Source: JBPCOI01 sp051000395 (lineage in GTDB: Bacteria > Actinomycetota > Actinomycetes > Mycobacteriales > Jatrophihabitantaceae). Taken from it: 64,000 nt of DNA. Below, piece after piece: positions 48,586-57,579 of this stretch (within the stretch, counting starts at the first letter, position 1; each line of letters begins with the position of its first letter). The stretch is taken from the NCBI GenBank assembly GCA_051000395.1, contig JBPCOI010000041.1, positions 1-64,000 on the forward strand. The letters run 5' to 3'. Below the pieces are notes generated by a model that worked only from the letters and a program-made list of their open reading frames with translations, had not been told where the DNA came from and did not search any database. Made by a program: the position numbers and the translations under genes.

Positions 48586-48672
48586 CGGAGGGCGTGGGAT
48601 TCGAACCCACGATGGGTGTCACCCCATAGCGGTTTTCAAGACCGCCGCCATCGGCCACTAGGCGAGCCCTCC
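48586..48672 (-). tRNA. tRNA-Ser(UGA)
   Basis: Read on the minus strand, GGAGGGC opens the acceptor stem and pairs with GCCCTCC; the T arm is GTGGGTTCGAATCCCAC. The anticodon loop GTCTTGAAAACC gives TGA (Ser), and a long variable arm (ATGGGGTGACACCCAT) is typical of tRNA-Ser. The discriminator base is G. CCA is not encoded. Confidence 0.97.
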
Positions 48673-48796
48673 TGAGGCAGCGAATCTAGCGTATTCATTG
48701 ACCGACGTGGGACAGGCTTCGCTACCCTGCGGACACCGACGCCGGACGGCCAGTGATCGTCGCGAACGCCGGCGGTTCTGCAGCCGGCGGCAGCGG

Positions 48797-49708
48797 CTAG
48801 CTCGTGACGTCCTTGGTGGTGATGCGGCACCAGGCGAGGCTGAGGAAGACCGCGGCGTAGGCCAGATGCAGCGCACTCCAGCGGACGAGATCGCTCCAGC
48901 TGATCGCGCTGCGCAGCAATTCGCCGAATCCCAGCCAGTTGTGGGTCAGCAGCGCGGGATGGATGGCCGAGAGCTGCGGGACGGCGTCCAGCAGGGCGGA
49001 GAACACGGCGATGCTGATCGTGGCGGCCATGGCCGCGATCGGGTTCTCGGTGAGCGTCGAGATCAGCAGGCCGCCCGCGGCGAGCGCGAACAGGGCGATG
49101 CTGACGTAGACGACGACGCCCAGCGTGCGCAGCAGCCCGCTTTGGATGCTGACGGTGTCACCGGAGAGCAGCACGAGCGAGTGCAGGCCGAACAGCGCGG
49201 CGCCGGTGACCAGCCCGACGAGCGCGACGGCCAGCACCGCGAGCCCGGTGAACGTGGCGACCGCCAGCGTCTTCACGCTCAGCAGCCGCCCCCGCCCCAC
49301 CGGAACGCTCAGCAGGTAGCGCAGCGTCCCCTGGTTGGCCTCGCCGGCGATGGAGTCGCCGGCGACCACGCCGATGACGAGCGGGAGGAAGAAGGGGATC
49401 GCCACCGTGATCGCCGTGAACACCAGGAACAACCCGTTGCCGGTGATCCGCCCGATGAACTGCGGCCCGTCGCTGCCACGCGGATTGCTGAGCTTGACGG
49501 CGACGCCGATGAAGATCGGCACCACTGCGAGCACGCCGAGCAGGATCGCGTTGCGGCGCCGGGTCACCAGTAGCCGCACCTCGCCGCGGTACTGGCGGCC
49601 CAGCGCCCCGCGGTAGCGTTTCGGCGCCGGGACGTCCTCGTACTGCGGCGCCGCCGTCCGTGACGCGTCGGCAGCCCGCGGCCCCCGCACCGCGTCAGCG
49701 AAGGACAT
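48797..49708 (-). CDS. ABC transporter permease (ABC-2 type)
   Basis: A 303-residue integral membrane protein with about six hydrophobic segments (for example NAILLGVLAVVPIFIGVAV and LFLVFTAITVAIPFFLPLVI) after a soluble N-terminal stretch. The loop GDSIAGEANQGTLRYLLSVPV is typical of ABC-2 permeases. It overlaps its ATPase gene by 14 bases. Exporter of unknown substrate. Confidence 0.88.
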   Translation of the reverse strand: MSFADAVRGPRAADASRTAAPQYEDVPAPKRYRGALGRQYRGEVRLLVTRRRNAILLGVLAVVPIFIGVAVKLSNPRGSDGPQFIGRITGNGLFLVFTAITVAIPFFLPLVIGVVAGDSIAGEANQGTLRYLLSVPVGRGRLLSVKTLAVATFTGLAVLAVALVGLVTGAALFGLHSLVLLSGDTVSIQSGLLRTLGVVVYVSIALFALAAGGLLISTLTENPIAAMAATISIAVFSALLDAVPQLSAIHPALLTHNWLGFGELLRSAISWSDLVRWSALHLAYAAVFLSLAWCRITTKDVTS

Positions 49709-50687
49709 CGAATCCCTCGCCAGTGATCGACACGAACAGGTCCTCGAGGTCCGGACGCTCGACGGTGAGCCCCTGCAGCCGCACGCCTGCCACGACGAGT
49801 GCCTTCGCGACGTCCTCGATGGCCACGCCCGTCAGGCGCGCGGTGACGACGGGCGATTCGACGGCGGATGCCTCGGGGACCAGGCCGAGCCGCTCGATGC
49901 TCGCGCGGGCGAGGCGGGTATCGGGCGTGTGGATCCGGACGAGGGGCGCTCCGTCGGCGAGCACGTCGGCGAGGGTGCCCTGCCGCACCAGCCTGCCGCC
50001 GACCATCATGCCCACGTGGGTGGCGACCTGCTCGATCTCGCTCAGCAGGTGGCTGGACACCAGGACGGTCGTCCCGTCGCCGGCCAGCTCCCGCACGAGC
50101 TTGCGCACCTCGCGGGTGCCCTGCGGATCCAGGCCGTTCGTCGGCTCGTCGAGGACGAGCAGATCGCGCGGCTGCAGCAACGCGGCTGCCAGCCCGAGGC
50201 GCTGCTTCATCCCGAGCGAGTAGTTGCGATACCTCTTGCCCGCCGCGGCGCTGAGCCCTACGCGCGCCAGCGCGGCGGTGACGCGCTCGACCGATGTAGC
50301 CGGATCTGCGGTTGCGTCCCAGACGTCCAGGCGCTGTAGATTGCGCGCGCCGGAAAGATAGGGATGAAAGGCCGGTCCCTCGATCAGGGCACCCACCCGC
50401 GACAGGACGCGGGTCGCGGCTCTCGGGATCGGCTGGCCGAGCACTTCGATATCGCCCGCATCGGCGGCGATCAAGCCGAGCAGCATCCGGATCGTGGTCG
50501 TCTTACCCGAGCCGTTGGGGCCGAGGAACCCGTAGACCGCGCCGCGCGGCACGGCCAGGTCCACCTTGTCGACGGCCACCTGCTTGCCGAAGCGCCGCGT
50601 CATCCCGGACGTGCGCACCGCGAGGGACGCGCCTGCCGGGACGGTCTGCGTCGCCAGGGCCTGCGCAACAGCCGAGATGGGCACCAC
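49695..50687 (-). CDS. ABC transporter ATP-binding protein
   Basis: A 330-residue ATPase: Walker A GPNGSGKTTT, signature-like NYSLGMKQRLGLA, Walker B LLVLDEPTNGLD, switch His in VLVSSHLLSE. It pairs with the ABC-2 permease downstream, forming an export system. Six bases separate it from the LolA-like gene upstream, so the three form an operon. Confidence 0.93.
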   Translation of the reverse strand: MVPISAVAQALATQTVPAGASLAVRTSGMTRRFGKQVAVDKVDLAVPRGAVYGFLGPNGSGKTTTIRMLLGLIAADAGDIEVLGQPIPRAATRVLSRVGALIEGPAFHPYLSGARNLQRLDVWDATADPATSVERVTAALARVGLSAAAGKRYRNYSLGMKQRLGLAAALLQPRDLLVLDEPTNGLDPQGTREVRKLVRELAGDGTTVLVSSHLLSEIEQVATHVGMMVGGRLVRQGTLADVLADGAPLVRIHTPDTRLARASIERLGLVPEASAVESPVVTARLTGVAIEDVAKALVVAGVRLQGLTVERPDLEDLFVSITGEGFDVLR

Positions 50688-50693
50688 GGGCCC

Positions 50694-51821
50694 TCAGCGC
50701 GGGGTCGAGGCCGCGACGTGCTCCAGCAGCGCCGGGTTGACCGCGCCCACGAACGTCCGTCCGTCCGGCATGATCACGGCATTGACGAGCGCGGTGTGCA
50801 GCAGCCGCTCACCGGAATTGCCCACGGCACTGCTCAGCTCGTGCAGCAGGCCGCCGCTCAGGCCGTTCGCAGCGCCGCGCGGCAGTTCGAGCACCGCCGT
50901 CCAACCCGAACCGATGACCTTCGCCGAGCCGGGGGTTGCCGGGACGCCGACCGCCGAAGTCGATCGTGCGGGTCGGGAGTGCGGGCCGTCCGCGTGGCGC
51001 GAGTTCGCGCCGAACGGATCGCCGGACGTGCTCGCCCCGGCCGGCGTGCGGAACCGGAAGATCGAGGCGGCCGGCCGGGTGAAGGAGATCTGGGTGAATC
51101 CGACGGTGAACGCGGGCGCCGCGGCAGCGCCGAAGACCTGTACCTGCAGCGGGACGAACCTGGCGGCGTCGACCGCGATCGTCACCTTGGCGACCGTGGA
51201 GCGGGTGTCGCGGGGCTGCAGGACCAGCGTGTAGGCGGCCCGGTGCGCGACGGTGCGAGACGTGTCGACGGTGACCACGGTGCTCGGCGTGATCGCCTTG
51301 AGCACACGTGCGGTCACCGCGCTCGGGGTGAGCTCGGCAGCGACCGGGCCGGTGTCCTTCGCGCCGCCGGACCCGAGCGTCATATGCGTGACCGAATTGG
51401 TGTCCGACGTGTACGTCCACACGTCGCGCCCGTTGTGGACGACGTCGGCCTCGGACAGCTGACCCAGCAACGCGATGCGTTGCCGGTCCGGTCCGTCGGT
51501 CCAGACCCGCGCCGAGTGCGAGCCGGTGACGAACGACTGCCACGACAGCGACGCACCCGACTCGCCGCCCGGCAGGCTGGGCAGCCCCAGGTTCGCGGTC
51601 TCGGCGAGCTGGCCCGACAATGCGGTTGCCGTGCTCTGCTGAATCGCGGTGAGCAACTGCGCCGCGGTTCGCGGCGCCAGCCGCGGACTCGCGCCGGACG
51701 CCGCGTTCGTGATCAGCGTGGCGCCCGCGACCACCACGCCGACGACCACCACCGGAACAGCCCACACCAAGCGGCGGCGAACCCGATCCGAGGCGCCGCG
51801 CAGCCGTCCACTACCCGTCAT
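50694..51821 (-). CDS. LolA/LppX-like lipoprotein-carrier-fold protein
   Basis: A 375-residue protein with an N-terminal transmembrane anchor (LVWAVPVVVVGVVVAGATLI) and an extracytoplasmic domain reading like the LolA-fold family (TAAQLLTAIQQSTATALSGQ, QRIALLGQLSEADVVHNGRDVWTY, SNSVTHMTLGS-type strands). Such proteins bind lipids or serve as regulatory sensors. First gene of the operon with the ABC transporter; it may hand a lipophilic cargo to it or sense it. Confidence 0.8.
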   Translation of the reverse strand: MTGSGRLRGASDRVRRRLVWAVPVVVVGVVVAGATLITNAASGASPRLAPRTAAQLLTAIQQSTATALSGQLAETANLGLPSLPGGESGASLSWQSFVTGSHSARVWTDGPDRQRIALLGQLSEADVVHNGRDVWTYTSDTNSVTHMTLGSGGAKDTGPVAAELTPSAVTARVLKAITPSTVVTVDTSRTVAHRAAYTLVLQPRDTRSTVAKVTIAVDAARFVPLQVQVFGAAAAPAFTVGFTQISFTRPAASIFRFRTPAGASTSGDPFGANSRHADGPHSRPARSTSAVGVPATPGSAKVIGSGWTAVLELPRGAANGLSGGLLHELSSAVGNSGERLLHTALVNAVIMPDGRTFVGAVNPALLEHVAASTPR

Positions 51822-51933
51822 GTCTCCAGCATCCGCCGTCCGGCCGAAAACCGTAACCCTGCCGGCCGATGCACAGGTGCTGTTCAGCCGGCTGGGGCCG
51901 GTCCGGCACCTCGGGCGCGGCTAGCGTGAGGGG

Positions 51934-52806
51934 ATGGATCTCGGATTGCACCTCGCGAACTTCACCTGGCCTGGCGGTCCGGCCACGCTGGCAGCCGATC
52001 TGGGACGCACCGCCAAGCTGGCCGAGGACGTCGGCTTCACGAAGCTCTCGGTGATGGATCACGTCTGGCAGATCAGCGTGGTTGGGCCTCCGGAGCACGA
52101 GATGCTCGAGGCCTACACGACGTTGGGCTATCTGGCCGCGAAGACCGAACGCATCGAGCTGCTCGCCTGGGTGACGGCAGCCGTCTACCGCGAGCCGGGC
52201 CTGCTCGCCAAGGCGGTGACGACCCTCGACGTGCTCTCGCAGGGCCGGGCCTGGCTCGGCATCGGCGCGGCCTGGAACGAGGAGGAATGCCTCGGACTCG
52301 GTCTGCCCTTCCCGCCGACTGCCGAGCGCTTCGAGCGGCTGGAAGAGGCGTTGCAGATCTGCCTGCAGATGTGGCGCGAGGACGAGAGCCCGTACACCGG
52401 CAGGTATTACACGCTGCAACGCACGCTGAACTGCCCGCAGTCGGTGCGGCGCCCGCACCCGCCGATCCTCATCGGCGGCAGCGGGGAGCGCAAGACGCTG
52501 CGCATGGTCGCCCAGTACGCGCAGGCCTGCAATCTGTTCGGTGGCCCGGACGTGGAGCACAAGCTGGCTGTGCTGCGCGGACACTGCGAGAAGCTCGGCC
52601 GCGACTACGACGAGATCCAGAAGACCGTTATGTCGACCCTCGATCCGGGTGAGAAAGGGGAGCACGTCGAGGCTGTGCTCGCGCGGCTGCAACAGCTCGC
52701 CGCACTCGGTGTCACGCACGTGCACACGGGCCTGCGCGACGCGTCCTCACCGGCCGCCCTCGAGCTGTTCGGCGATCGGATCATCCCCGAGGCCGCGAAG
52801 TTCTGA
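51934..52806 (+). CDS. LLM-class F420-dependent oxidoreductase
   Basis: A 290-residue luciferase-like TIM barrel: MDLGLHLANFTWPGGPATLA, VMDHVWQISVVGPPEHEMLEAY, LDVLSQGRAWLGIGAAWNEEE, PPILIGGSGERKTLRMVAQYA. It probably uses F420; substrate unknown. ATG 51934 immediately follows GTGAGGGG. Convergent with the amidase gene at 52834. Confidence 0.9.
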   Translation: MDLGLHLANFTWPGGPATLAADLGRTAKLAEDVGFTKLSVMDHVWQISVVGPPEHEMLEAYTTLGYLAAKTERIELLAWVTAAVYREPGLLAKAVTTLDVLSQGRAWLGIGAAWNEEECLGLGLPFPPTAERFERLEEALQICLQMWREDESPYTGRYYTLQRTLNCPQSVRRPHPPILIGGSGERKTLRMVAQYAQACNLFGGPDVEHKLAVLRGHCEKLGRDYDEIQKTVMSTLDPGEKGEHVEAVLARLQQLAALGVTHVHTGLRDASSPAALELFGDRIIPEAAKF

Positions 52807-52833
52807 GGGCGGATCTTGGCCGCGCGTCGACGC

Positions 52834-54213
52834 TCAGCCGCTCAGCCCGCTCGGCACGGTGCACGCGACGGCTGCAGCCGCGCGCAGCACCGTCGCGTCG
52901 GCCCAACGCGTGCCCAGGACCTGCAGCCCGACGGGCATGCCGTGCTGTCCGGCGCCGATCGGTACGGATGCGGCGGGGAGTCCGGCGAGGTTCGCCGGGA
53001 GCGCGAGCGCGCACCACCCGTCGAAGGATTCCGGCACCGGCGTGCCGCCGATGCTCGCCGGTCCCAGACGTCCCAGCTCGAACGCCGTCACCGGCATGGC
53101 CGGGGTGAGCAGGACGTCGACGTCGTCGAAGAAGCGCAGCCAGACCGTGGTGTAGCGCGCCCGGGCATCCTGGGCGTCGAGATACTCGCGCGCCGAGATC
53201 GCCTTCCCCGCCATGGCGATTGCCGCAGCGTCCGCACCGACCAGCTCCGGGCAGGCCTCGACGAGCGGGCCGTCGGAGGCATAGCCCTCGGCCAGTGCGA
53301 TCGGATCCCAGAGTGGGCTCGGCTCGCACGGCTCGGGGTGGGCCTGCACGATGTGGGCGCCGGCGTCGGCGATCCGGTCGAGCGCCGCGGCGTACACCGT
53401 TCGGACGTCGGGATCGAGCTCGGCGAAGCCGAGATCCTCGGACACCGCCACCCGCAGCCCCGACCAGTCCGGCTCGCGCACCGCGGCAAGGTAGTCGGTC
53501 GGTGGCGCGGGATAGCTGAGCGGATCGAGAGGCGACGGCCCGGCCATGACGGACAGCGCGAGCGCGAGGTCAGCAACGTCGGCGCCGATCGGCCCGGTGA
53601 CCGACAGCGTCGGCCAGCCCCGATGTCCCGGCAGCTTCGGGACGAGACCGAACGTCGGTTTGAGTCCCGCGGCGCCGCAGAATGCCGCGGGAATCCGGAT
53701 GGACCCGCCGCCATCGGTGCCGATCGCCAGGGCAACCATGCCGCTGGCAACGGACGCGGCCGCACCGCCGCTGGAACCGCCCGCCGTGCGCGCCGGGTCA
53801 CGCGGATTGCCGGTCTCGCCCCACAGCTCGTTGACGGTGACGCCGCGGTAGCAGAACTCGGGATTGTTCGTCTTGCCGACGACGATCGCTCCTGCCTCGA
53901 CGAGGCGCGCGACGCACACGCAGTCCCGCTCCGCGACGAACTCGCCCAGCGCCCGCGAACCGTTGCTGGCGGGCAGGCCGCGAACCCAGACGTGGTCCTT
54001 CACCGAGATCGGGACGCCGGCCAGCGGACCGGCGCGTTCGCCCCGGTCGACCTGTTCGGCCTGCGCCAGCGCCTCATCGGCCGTGGTGATCGTGAAGGCA
54101 TTCAGCGCGGGGTCGAGTTCCTCGATGCGGGCAAGCGCCGATGCGACGACCTCGACCGCGCTCAGCTCACCGGCGCGGACGCCTGCCGCCGTCGAGTTGG
54201 CCGAGCCGTACAC
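52834..54213 (-). CDS. Amidase-signature-family hydrolase
   Basis: A 459-residue amidase: Lys in SVKDHVWVRG, TAGGSSGGAAASVASG, nucleophile loop GTDGGGSIRIPA. All triad residues are present. GTG 54213 lies 8 bases after the permease stop, so it follows the NCS1 permease in one operon and probably hydrolyses the imported compound or a product. The frame merges upstream with permease shadow sequence, which is not coding. Related to, but distinct from, the amidase at 43504. Confidence 0.88.
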   Translation of the reverse strand: MYGSANSTAAGVRAGELSAVEVVASALARIEELDPALNAFTITTADEALAQAEQVDRGERAGPLAGVPISVKDHVWVRGLPASNGSRALGEFVAERDCVCVARLVEAGAIVVGKTNNPEFCYRGVTVNELWGETGNPRDPARTAGGSSGGAAASVASGMVALAIGTDGGGSIRIPAAFCGAAGLKPTFGLVPKLPGHRGWPTLSVTGPIGADVADLALALSVMAGPSPLDPLSYPAPPTDYLAAVREPDWSGLRVAVSEDLGFAELDPDVRTVYAAALDRIADAGAHIVQAHPEPCEPSPLWDPIALAEGYASDGPLVEACPELVGADAAAIAMAGKAISAREYLDAQDARARYTTVWLRFFDDVDVLLTPAMPVTAFELGRLGPASIGGTPVPESFDGWCALALPANLAGLPAASVPIGAGQHGMPVGLQVLGTRWADATVLRAAAAVACTVPSGLSG

Positions 54214-54221
54214 AGCAGCGC

Positions 54222-55673
54222 TCAGGGCCGCTCGTGCTGCGCCGCGGCCGGTTCCAGATCGTCCGCCTCGGCCCGCGCGACACGGACCTCGGCGGCGACA
54301 TCGATCGAACGGCTGAACAGGTAGTACAGCAACCCAGCCACCGGCAGCCCCACGAAGAACGAGATGTCCGCGCCGCCGAGCTTGTGCGCGACCCACCCGA
54401 CGTAGGCGGTGCCGACGCTGAAGAACGGCGTCATTGCGAGGAAGCCGATCAGGTACGCGCCGATGCCGCGCCAACCCCAGCGCCCGTACATGCCATTGGG
54501 GTTGAAGATCTCGGCGATGGCGTAGTGACCGCGACGAACCACGTAGTAGTCCACCAGGTTGACGGCCGTCCAAGGGATGAACAGGTAGAGGATCAGCAGC
54601 AGGAAGTCGTTGAAGTAGGTCAGGAAGTGCGCCGTCGCCGCCAGCGCGCCGATCACCGACAGCACTCCGGTCAGCCCGATCGTGAAGACCCGGATCGCGA
54701 CCGTCGGACGCATCTTGGTGAACGAGTCGATCGCGCTGATCAGCGTGAGTGAACCGCCGTACATGTTCAGCGCCATCACCGAGACCAGGCCCAGCGCCGC
54801 GAGGATCAGCACGATCGCGCCGAATCCGCTGAAGATGTGATCGCCGACCTTGTCGATCTCCGCGATGCCGCTGCCGTCGAAACTCTTGCCTGCCCACGCG
54901 GCGAGCACGGAGCCGACGATCATCATCCAGGCACCGCCGATCGCCGAACCCCAGTACGTCCAGTAGAACGTTCGGCGCACGGTGACATCCGGCGGCATGT
55001 ACCGCGAGTAGTCCGACACGTAGATCGCCCAGCTGATCTGGTAGCCGGCGACCACACCGAACTGACCGAAGAACGGGGTCGGTTTGAACGTGCCCAGATC
55101 GAACGTGCCGCTGGGGTAGTGCACCAGGAACAGGGCAATCGTGAAGACACCGAAGATCGCCAACATCGCGTAGGTCAGGAACTGCTCGGCCCGGTGGATC
55201 AGGTCGTAGCCGACGAGGGCGACGACGAACGCGACGATGGTGACGATCACGACCCAGACTTTGGTTCCTCCGTGGACGGTCCGGCTCATCGAGTCGCCGG
55301 CCAGGATGCTGTTGAAGACGTTGAAGCCGGCGTACTGCACGTAGGCGAACAGCCAGACCAGCAGGGCGCCCAGGTACCCGAACTGGGCCCGGGACTGGAT
55401 CATCTGGGGCAGTCCCAGCTGCGGGCCCTGCGCCGAGTGGAAGGCCATGAACAAGGTGCCGATCAGGGTGCCGGTGGCGATCGCGATCACCGACCAGAAC
55501 AGGCTGCCGCCCTCGCTGATGCTGATCAGCCCGACGGCCAGCGTCGCGATCTGCGCATTCGACATGAACCACAGCGGGCCCAGGTGCCAGACCTTGCCGT
55601 GGCGTTCGGCGAGCGGCACGTAGTCGATCGAGCGGACCTCGATGCCGCCGGGGCGCGGCTGGGTGGTCGTCAT
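54222..55673 (-). CDS. NCS1-family nucleobase/hydantoin-type permease
   Basis: A 483-residue transporter of the nucleobase:cation symporter-1 family, with 12 predicted helices; LWFMSNAQIATLAVG near the N-terminus, SRAQFGYLGALL and FIPWTAVNLVDYYVVRRG are typical. It imports purines, pyrimidines, allantoin, hydantoins or related compounds by cation symport. ATG 55673 chosen; an in-frame GTG is at 55679. Linked to an amidase downstream and a ureohydrolase upstream (89 bases), suggesting uptake and breakdown of a nitrogen source. Confidence 0.9.
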   Translation of the reverse strand: MTTTQPRPGGIEVRSIDYVPLAERHGKVWHLGPLWFMSNAQIATLAVGLISISEGGSLFWSVIAIATGTLIGTLFMAFHSAQGPQLGLPQMIQSRAQFGYLGALLVWLFAYVQYAGFNVFNSILAGDSMSRTVHGGTKVWVVIVTIVAFVVALVGYDLIHRAEQFLTYAMLAIFGVFTIALFLVHYPSGTFDLGTFKPTPFFGQFGVVAGYQISWAIYVSDYSRYMPPDVTVRRTFYWTYWGSAIGGAWMMIVGSVLAAWAGKSFDGSGIAEIDKVGDHIFSGFGAIVLILAALGLVSVMALNMYGGSLTLISAIDSFTKMRPTVAIRVFTIGLTGVLSVIGALAATAHFLTYFNDFLLLILYLFIPWTAVNLVDYYVVRRGHYAIAEIFNPNGMYGRWGWRGIGAYLIGFLAMTPFFSVGTAYVGWVAHKLGGADISFFVGLPVAGLLYYLFSRSIDVAAEVRVARAEADDLEPAAAQHERP

Positions 55674-55762
55674 GCACACACTCTGGCCCGCGCCGATCCG
55701 TCTGGGAAGGCGTCGGGGACGACGAGCTGCGTCGGCCGCCCAGGCCGGGCGGCGCCGGCCGT

Positions 55763-56713
55763 TCAGCGCAGCGCGAGCAGGGAGAGCAGCTCGAAGCCGA
55801 CGTGGGCCGCGGCGATACCGGTAATCTCCGCGTGGTCGTAGGCCGGCGACACCTCGACGATGTCTGCCGAGACGACGTTCGCGCCCGCGAGGCCGCGCAG
55901 CACGCCGAGCAGCTCGCGGGAGCTCAACCCGCCCGCCTCCGGCGTGCCCGTTGCGGGCGCGTGCGCGGGGTCCAGGACGTCGATGTCGACGGAGACGTAC
56001 ACCGGACGCTCGCCCAGCCGCGCGCGCATGCGCTCGATCGTCCCCGCGACGCCCAACGTCTCGACCTGCGCGCAGTCGATCGTCGCGAAGCCGAGTTCGC
56101 TCGAGTCGCCGAGGTCCTGACGGTGGTAGAGCGGTCCCCGGATTCCGATATGAAGGCAGTGCCCGCGGTCGAGCAGGCCCTCCTCCGAGGCGCGACGGAA
56201 CGGGGTGCCGTGCGTGTAAGGCTCGCCGAAATACGTGTCCCAGGTGTCGAGGTGCGCGTCGAAGTGCAGCACCGCCACCGGCCCGTGCAGCGCATGCATC
56301 GCCCGCAGCACCGGCAACGCGATCGTGTGATCGCCGCCGAGCACCAGCAAGGCCGCGCTCGCGCTGAGCTCGCGGGCACCGGCCTCGATCTGCGCGATGG
56401 CCTGGTGGATGTCGAACGGGTTGACGACGACGTCGCCGGCGTCCACGACCTGCTGCCTGCCGAACGGCAACACGTCCAGCGCCGGGTTGTACGGGCGCAG
56501 CAGCCGCGAACTCTGCCGGATGTGCGCCGGCCCGAAACGCGCGCCCGGGCGGTAGCTCACGCCGCTGTCGAACGGGACGCCGAGGACCGCGACGTCCATG
56601 CGCGCCACGTCCTCGCGGCGCGGCAGCCGGGCGAACGTGGGCAGCCCCATGTAGCGCGGCACCACCGAAGCGTCGAGCGGTCCGACGACCGGAAGGTCCT
56701 CACCGTCGCTCAC
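55763..56713 (-). CDS. Ureohydrolase (agmatinase/guanidinobutyrase family)
   Basis: A 316-residue binuclear manganese hydrolase releasing urea from a guanidino compound. Metal motifs: VLGGDHTIALPVL, HFDAHLDTWDTY, SVDIDVLDPAHAPATGTPE. GTG 56713 (VSDGEDLPV). It precedes the NCS1 permease and amidase genes. Substrate (agmatine, guanidinobutyrate, guanidinopropionate or another) cannot be told. Confidence 0.88.
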   Translation of the reverse strand: MSDGEDLPVVGPLDASVVPRYMGLPTFARLPRREDVARMDVAVLGVPFDSGVSYRPGARFGPAHIRQSSRLLRPYNPALDVLPFGRQQVVDAGDVVVNPFDIHQAIAQIEAGARELSASAALLVLGGDHTIALPVLRAMHALHGPVAVLHFDAHLDTWDTYFGEPYTHGTPFRRASEEGLLDRGHCLHIGIRGPLYHRQDLGDSSELGFATIDCAQVETLGVAGTIERMRARLGERPVYVSVDIDVLDPAHAPATGTPEAGGLSSRELLGVLRGLAGANVVSADIVEVSPAYDHAEITGIAAAHVGFELLSLLALR

Positions 56714-56791
56714 GGCGTCAGTATGCCGCTGGCTACCGCGAGCGGCTGCGGCGAGAATGATGCCTCCGAAGCAGGCATCGAGGAGGGTCCG

Positions 56792-57573
56792 ATGAGAGCG
56801 GTCAGCTGCAAGGGCGCGAAGCTCGAACTCGTCGAGGTGCCGACGCCGAGGCCGGGACGCGGGCAGTTGCTCATCGAGGTGCTGCGCTGCGGGATCTGCG
56901 GTTCGGACCTGCACGCCCGGCACAACTGCGACGAGCTGGCCGCGCTGACCGCCGAGGTGGGCTACGACGGGATCTTCCGCTCCGAGCAGACGGTGGTGCT
57001 CGGACACGAGTTCTGCGGCGAGGTGCTCGATCACGGTCCGCGGTCACGCGCCGCCCCGCCCGCCGGTACCCGGGTGGTGGCGTTTCCGTTGCTGCGTCAG
57101 GGCAATGCCATTCATCCGACCGGATTGTCGGTGGCGGCGCCGGGCGGTTACGCGGAGCAGATGCTCGTCGAGCAGTCGCTGACGTTCGCCGTACCCAACG
57201 GGCTTTCGACGGATGCGGCGGCGCTCACCGAGCCCATGGCCGTCGGCTTGCACGCCGTGCGGCGCAGCGAGATCCGCAAGGGGCAGGTCGCGATCGTCGT
57301 CGGTTGTGGCCCGATCGGGCTCACGGTCATCTGCATGCTCAAGGCGAACGGCATCCGCACGGTCCTCGCAAGTGACTTCTCGCCCGCGCGCCGGGCGCTG
57401 GCCACCACGTGCTCGCCGACGGCACGGTGAATGCCGCAGCGATCGTCACCGGCGTCGTCGGGCTGCCCGGCGTGGACAACGCGTTCACCGCCCTGGCGGG
57501 ACCAGAAGCCCACGCGAAGATCCTCATCGATCCCCGCAGCGAGGCCGTCGAACCGGAACCCGCGCACCGGTAG
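56792..57573 (+). pseudogene. Zinc alcohol dehydrogenase with an internal frame-shifting deletion
   Basis: ATG 56792 (ribosome site GAGGAGGG) opens a medium-chain dehydrogenase: RCGICGSDLHARH (catalytic zinc), GHEFCGEV, and the Rossmann VGCGPIGLTVICM. At about 57395-57405 the frame changes, and the ORF stops at TGA 57430. A different frame then gives the family C-terminus, HVLADGTVNAAAIVTGVVGL through HAKILIDPRS, ending at TAG 57573. About 260 residues remain of roughly 350-370, so about 100 residues (Rossmann and substrate region) plus the frame are lost. It is not expected to be active. Confidence 0.85.
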
Positions 57574-57579
57574 CGCAGC

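Noticed and set aside
48461..48658. Short minus-strand frame across the tRNA-Ser
   Set aside because: It runs through the tRNA and a repeat region and has no protein-like content.
54214..55677. Extension of the amidase frame over the permease gene (947 codons in total)
   Set aside because: The permease frame on the same strand is clearly the coding one; the extension is a shadow.
55802..56791. Upstream extension of the alcohol dehydrogenase frame
   Set aside because: It overlaps the ureohydrolase gene on the other strand and has shadow composition; dehydrogenase similarity begins at ATG 56792.
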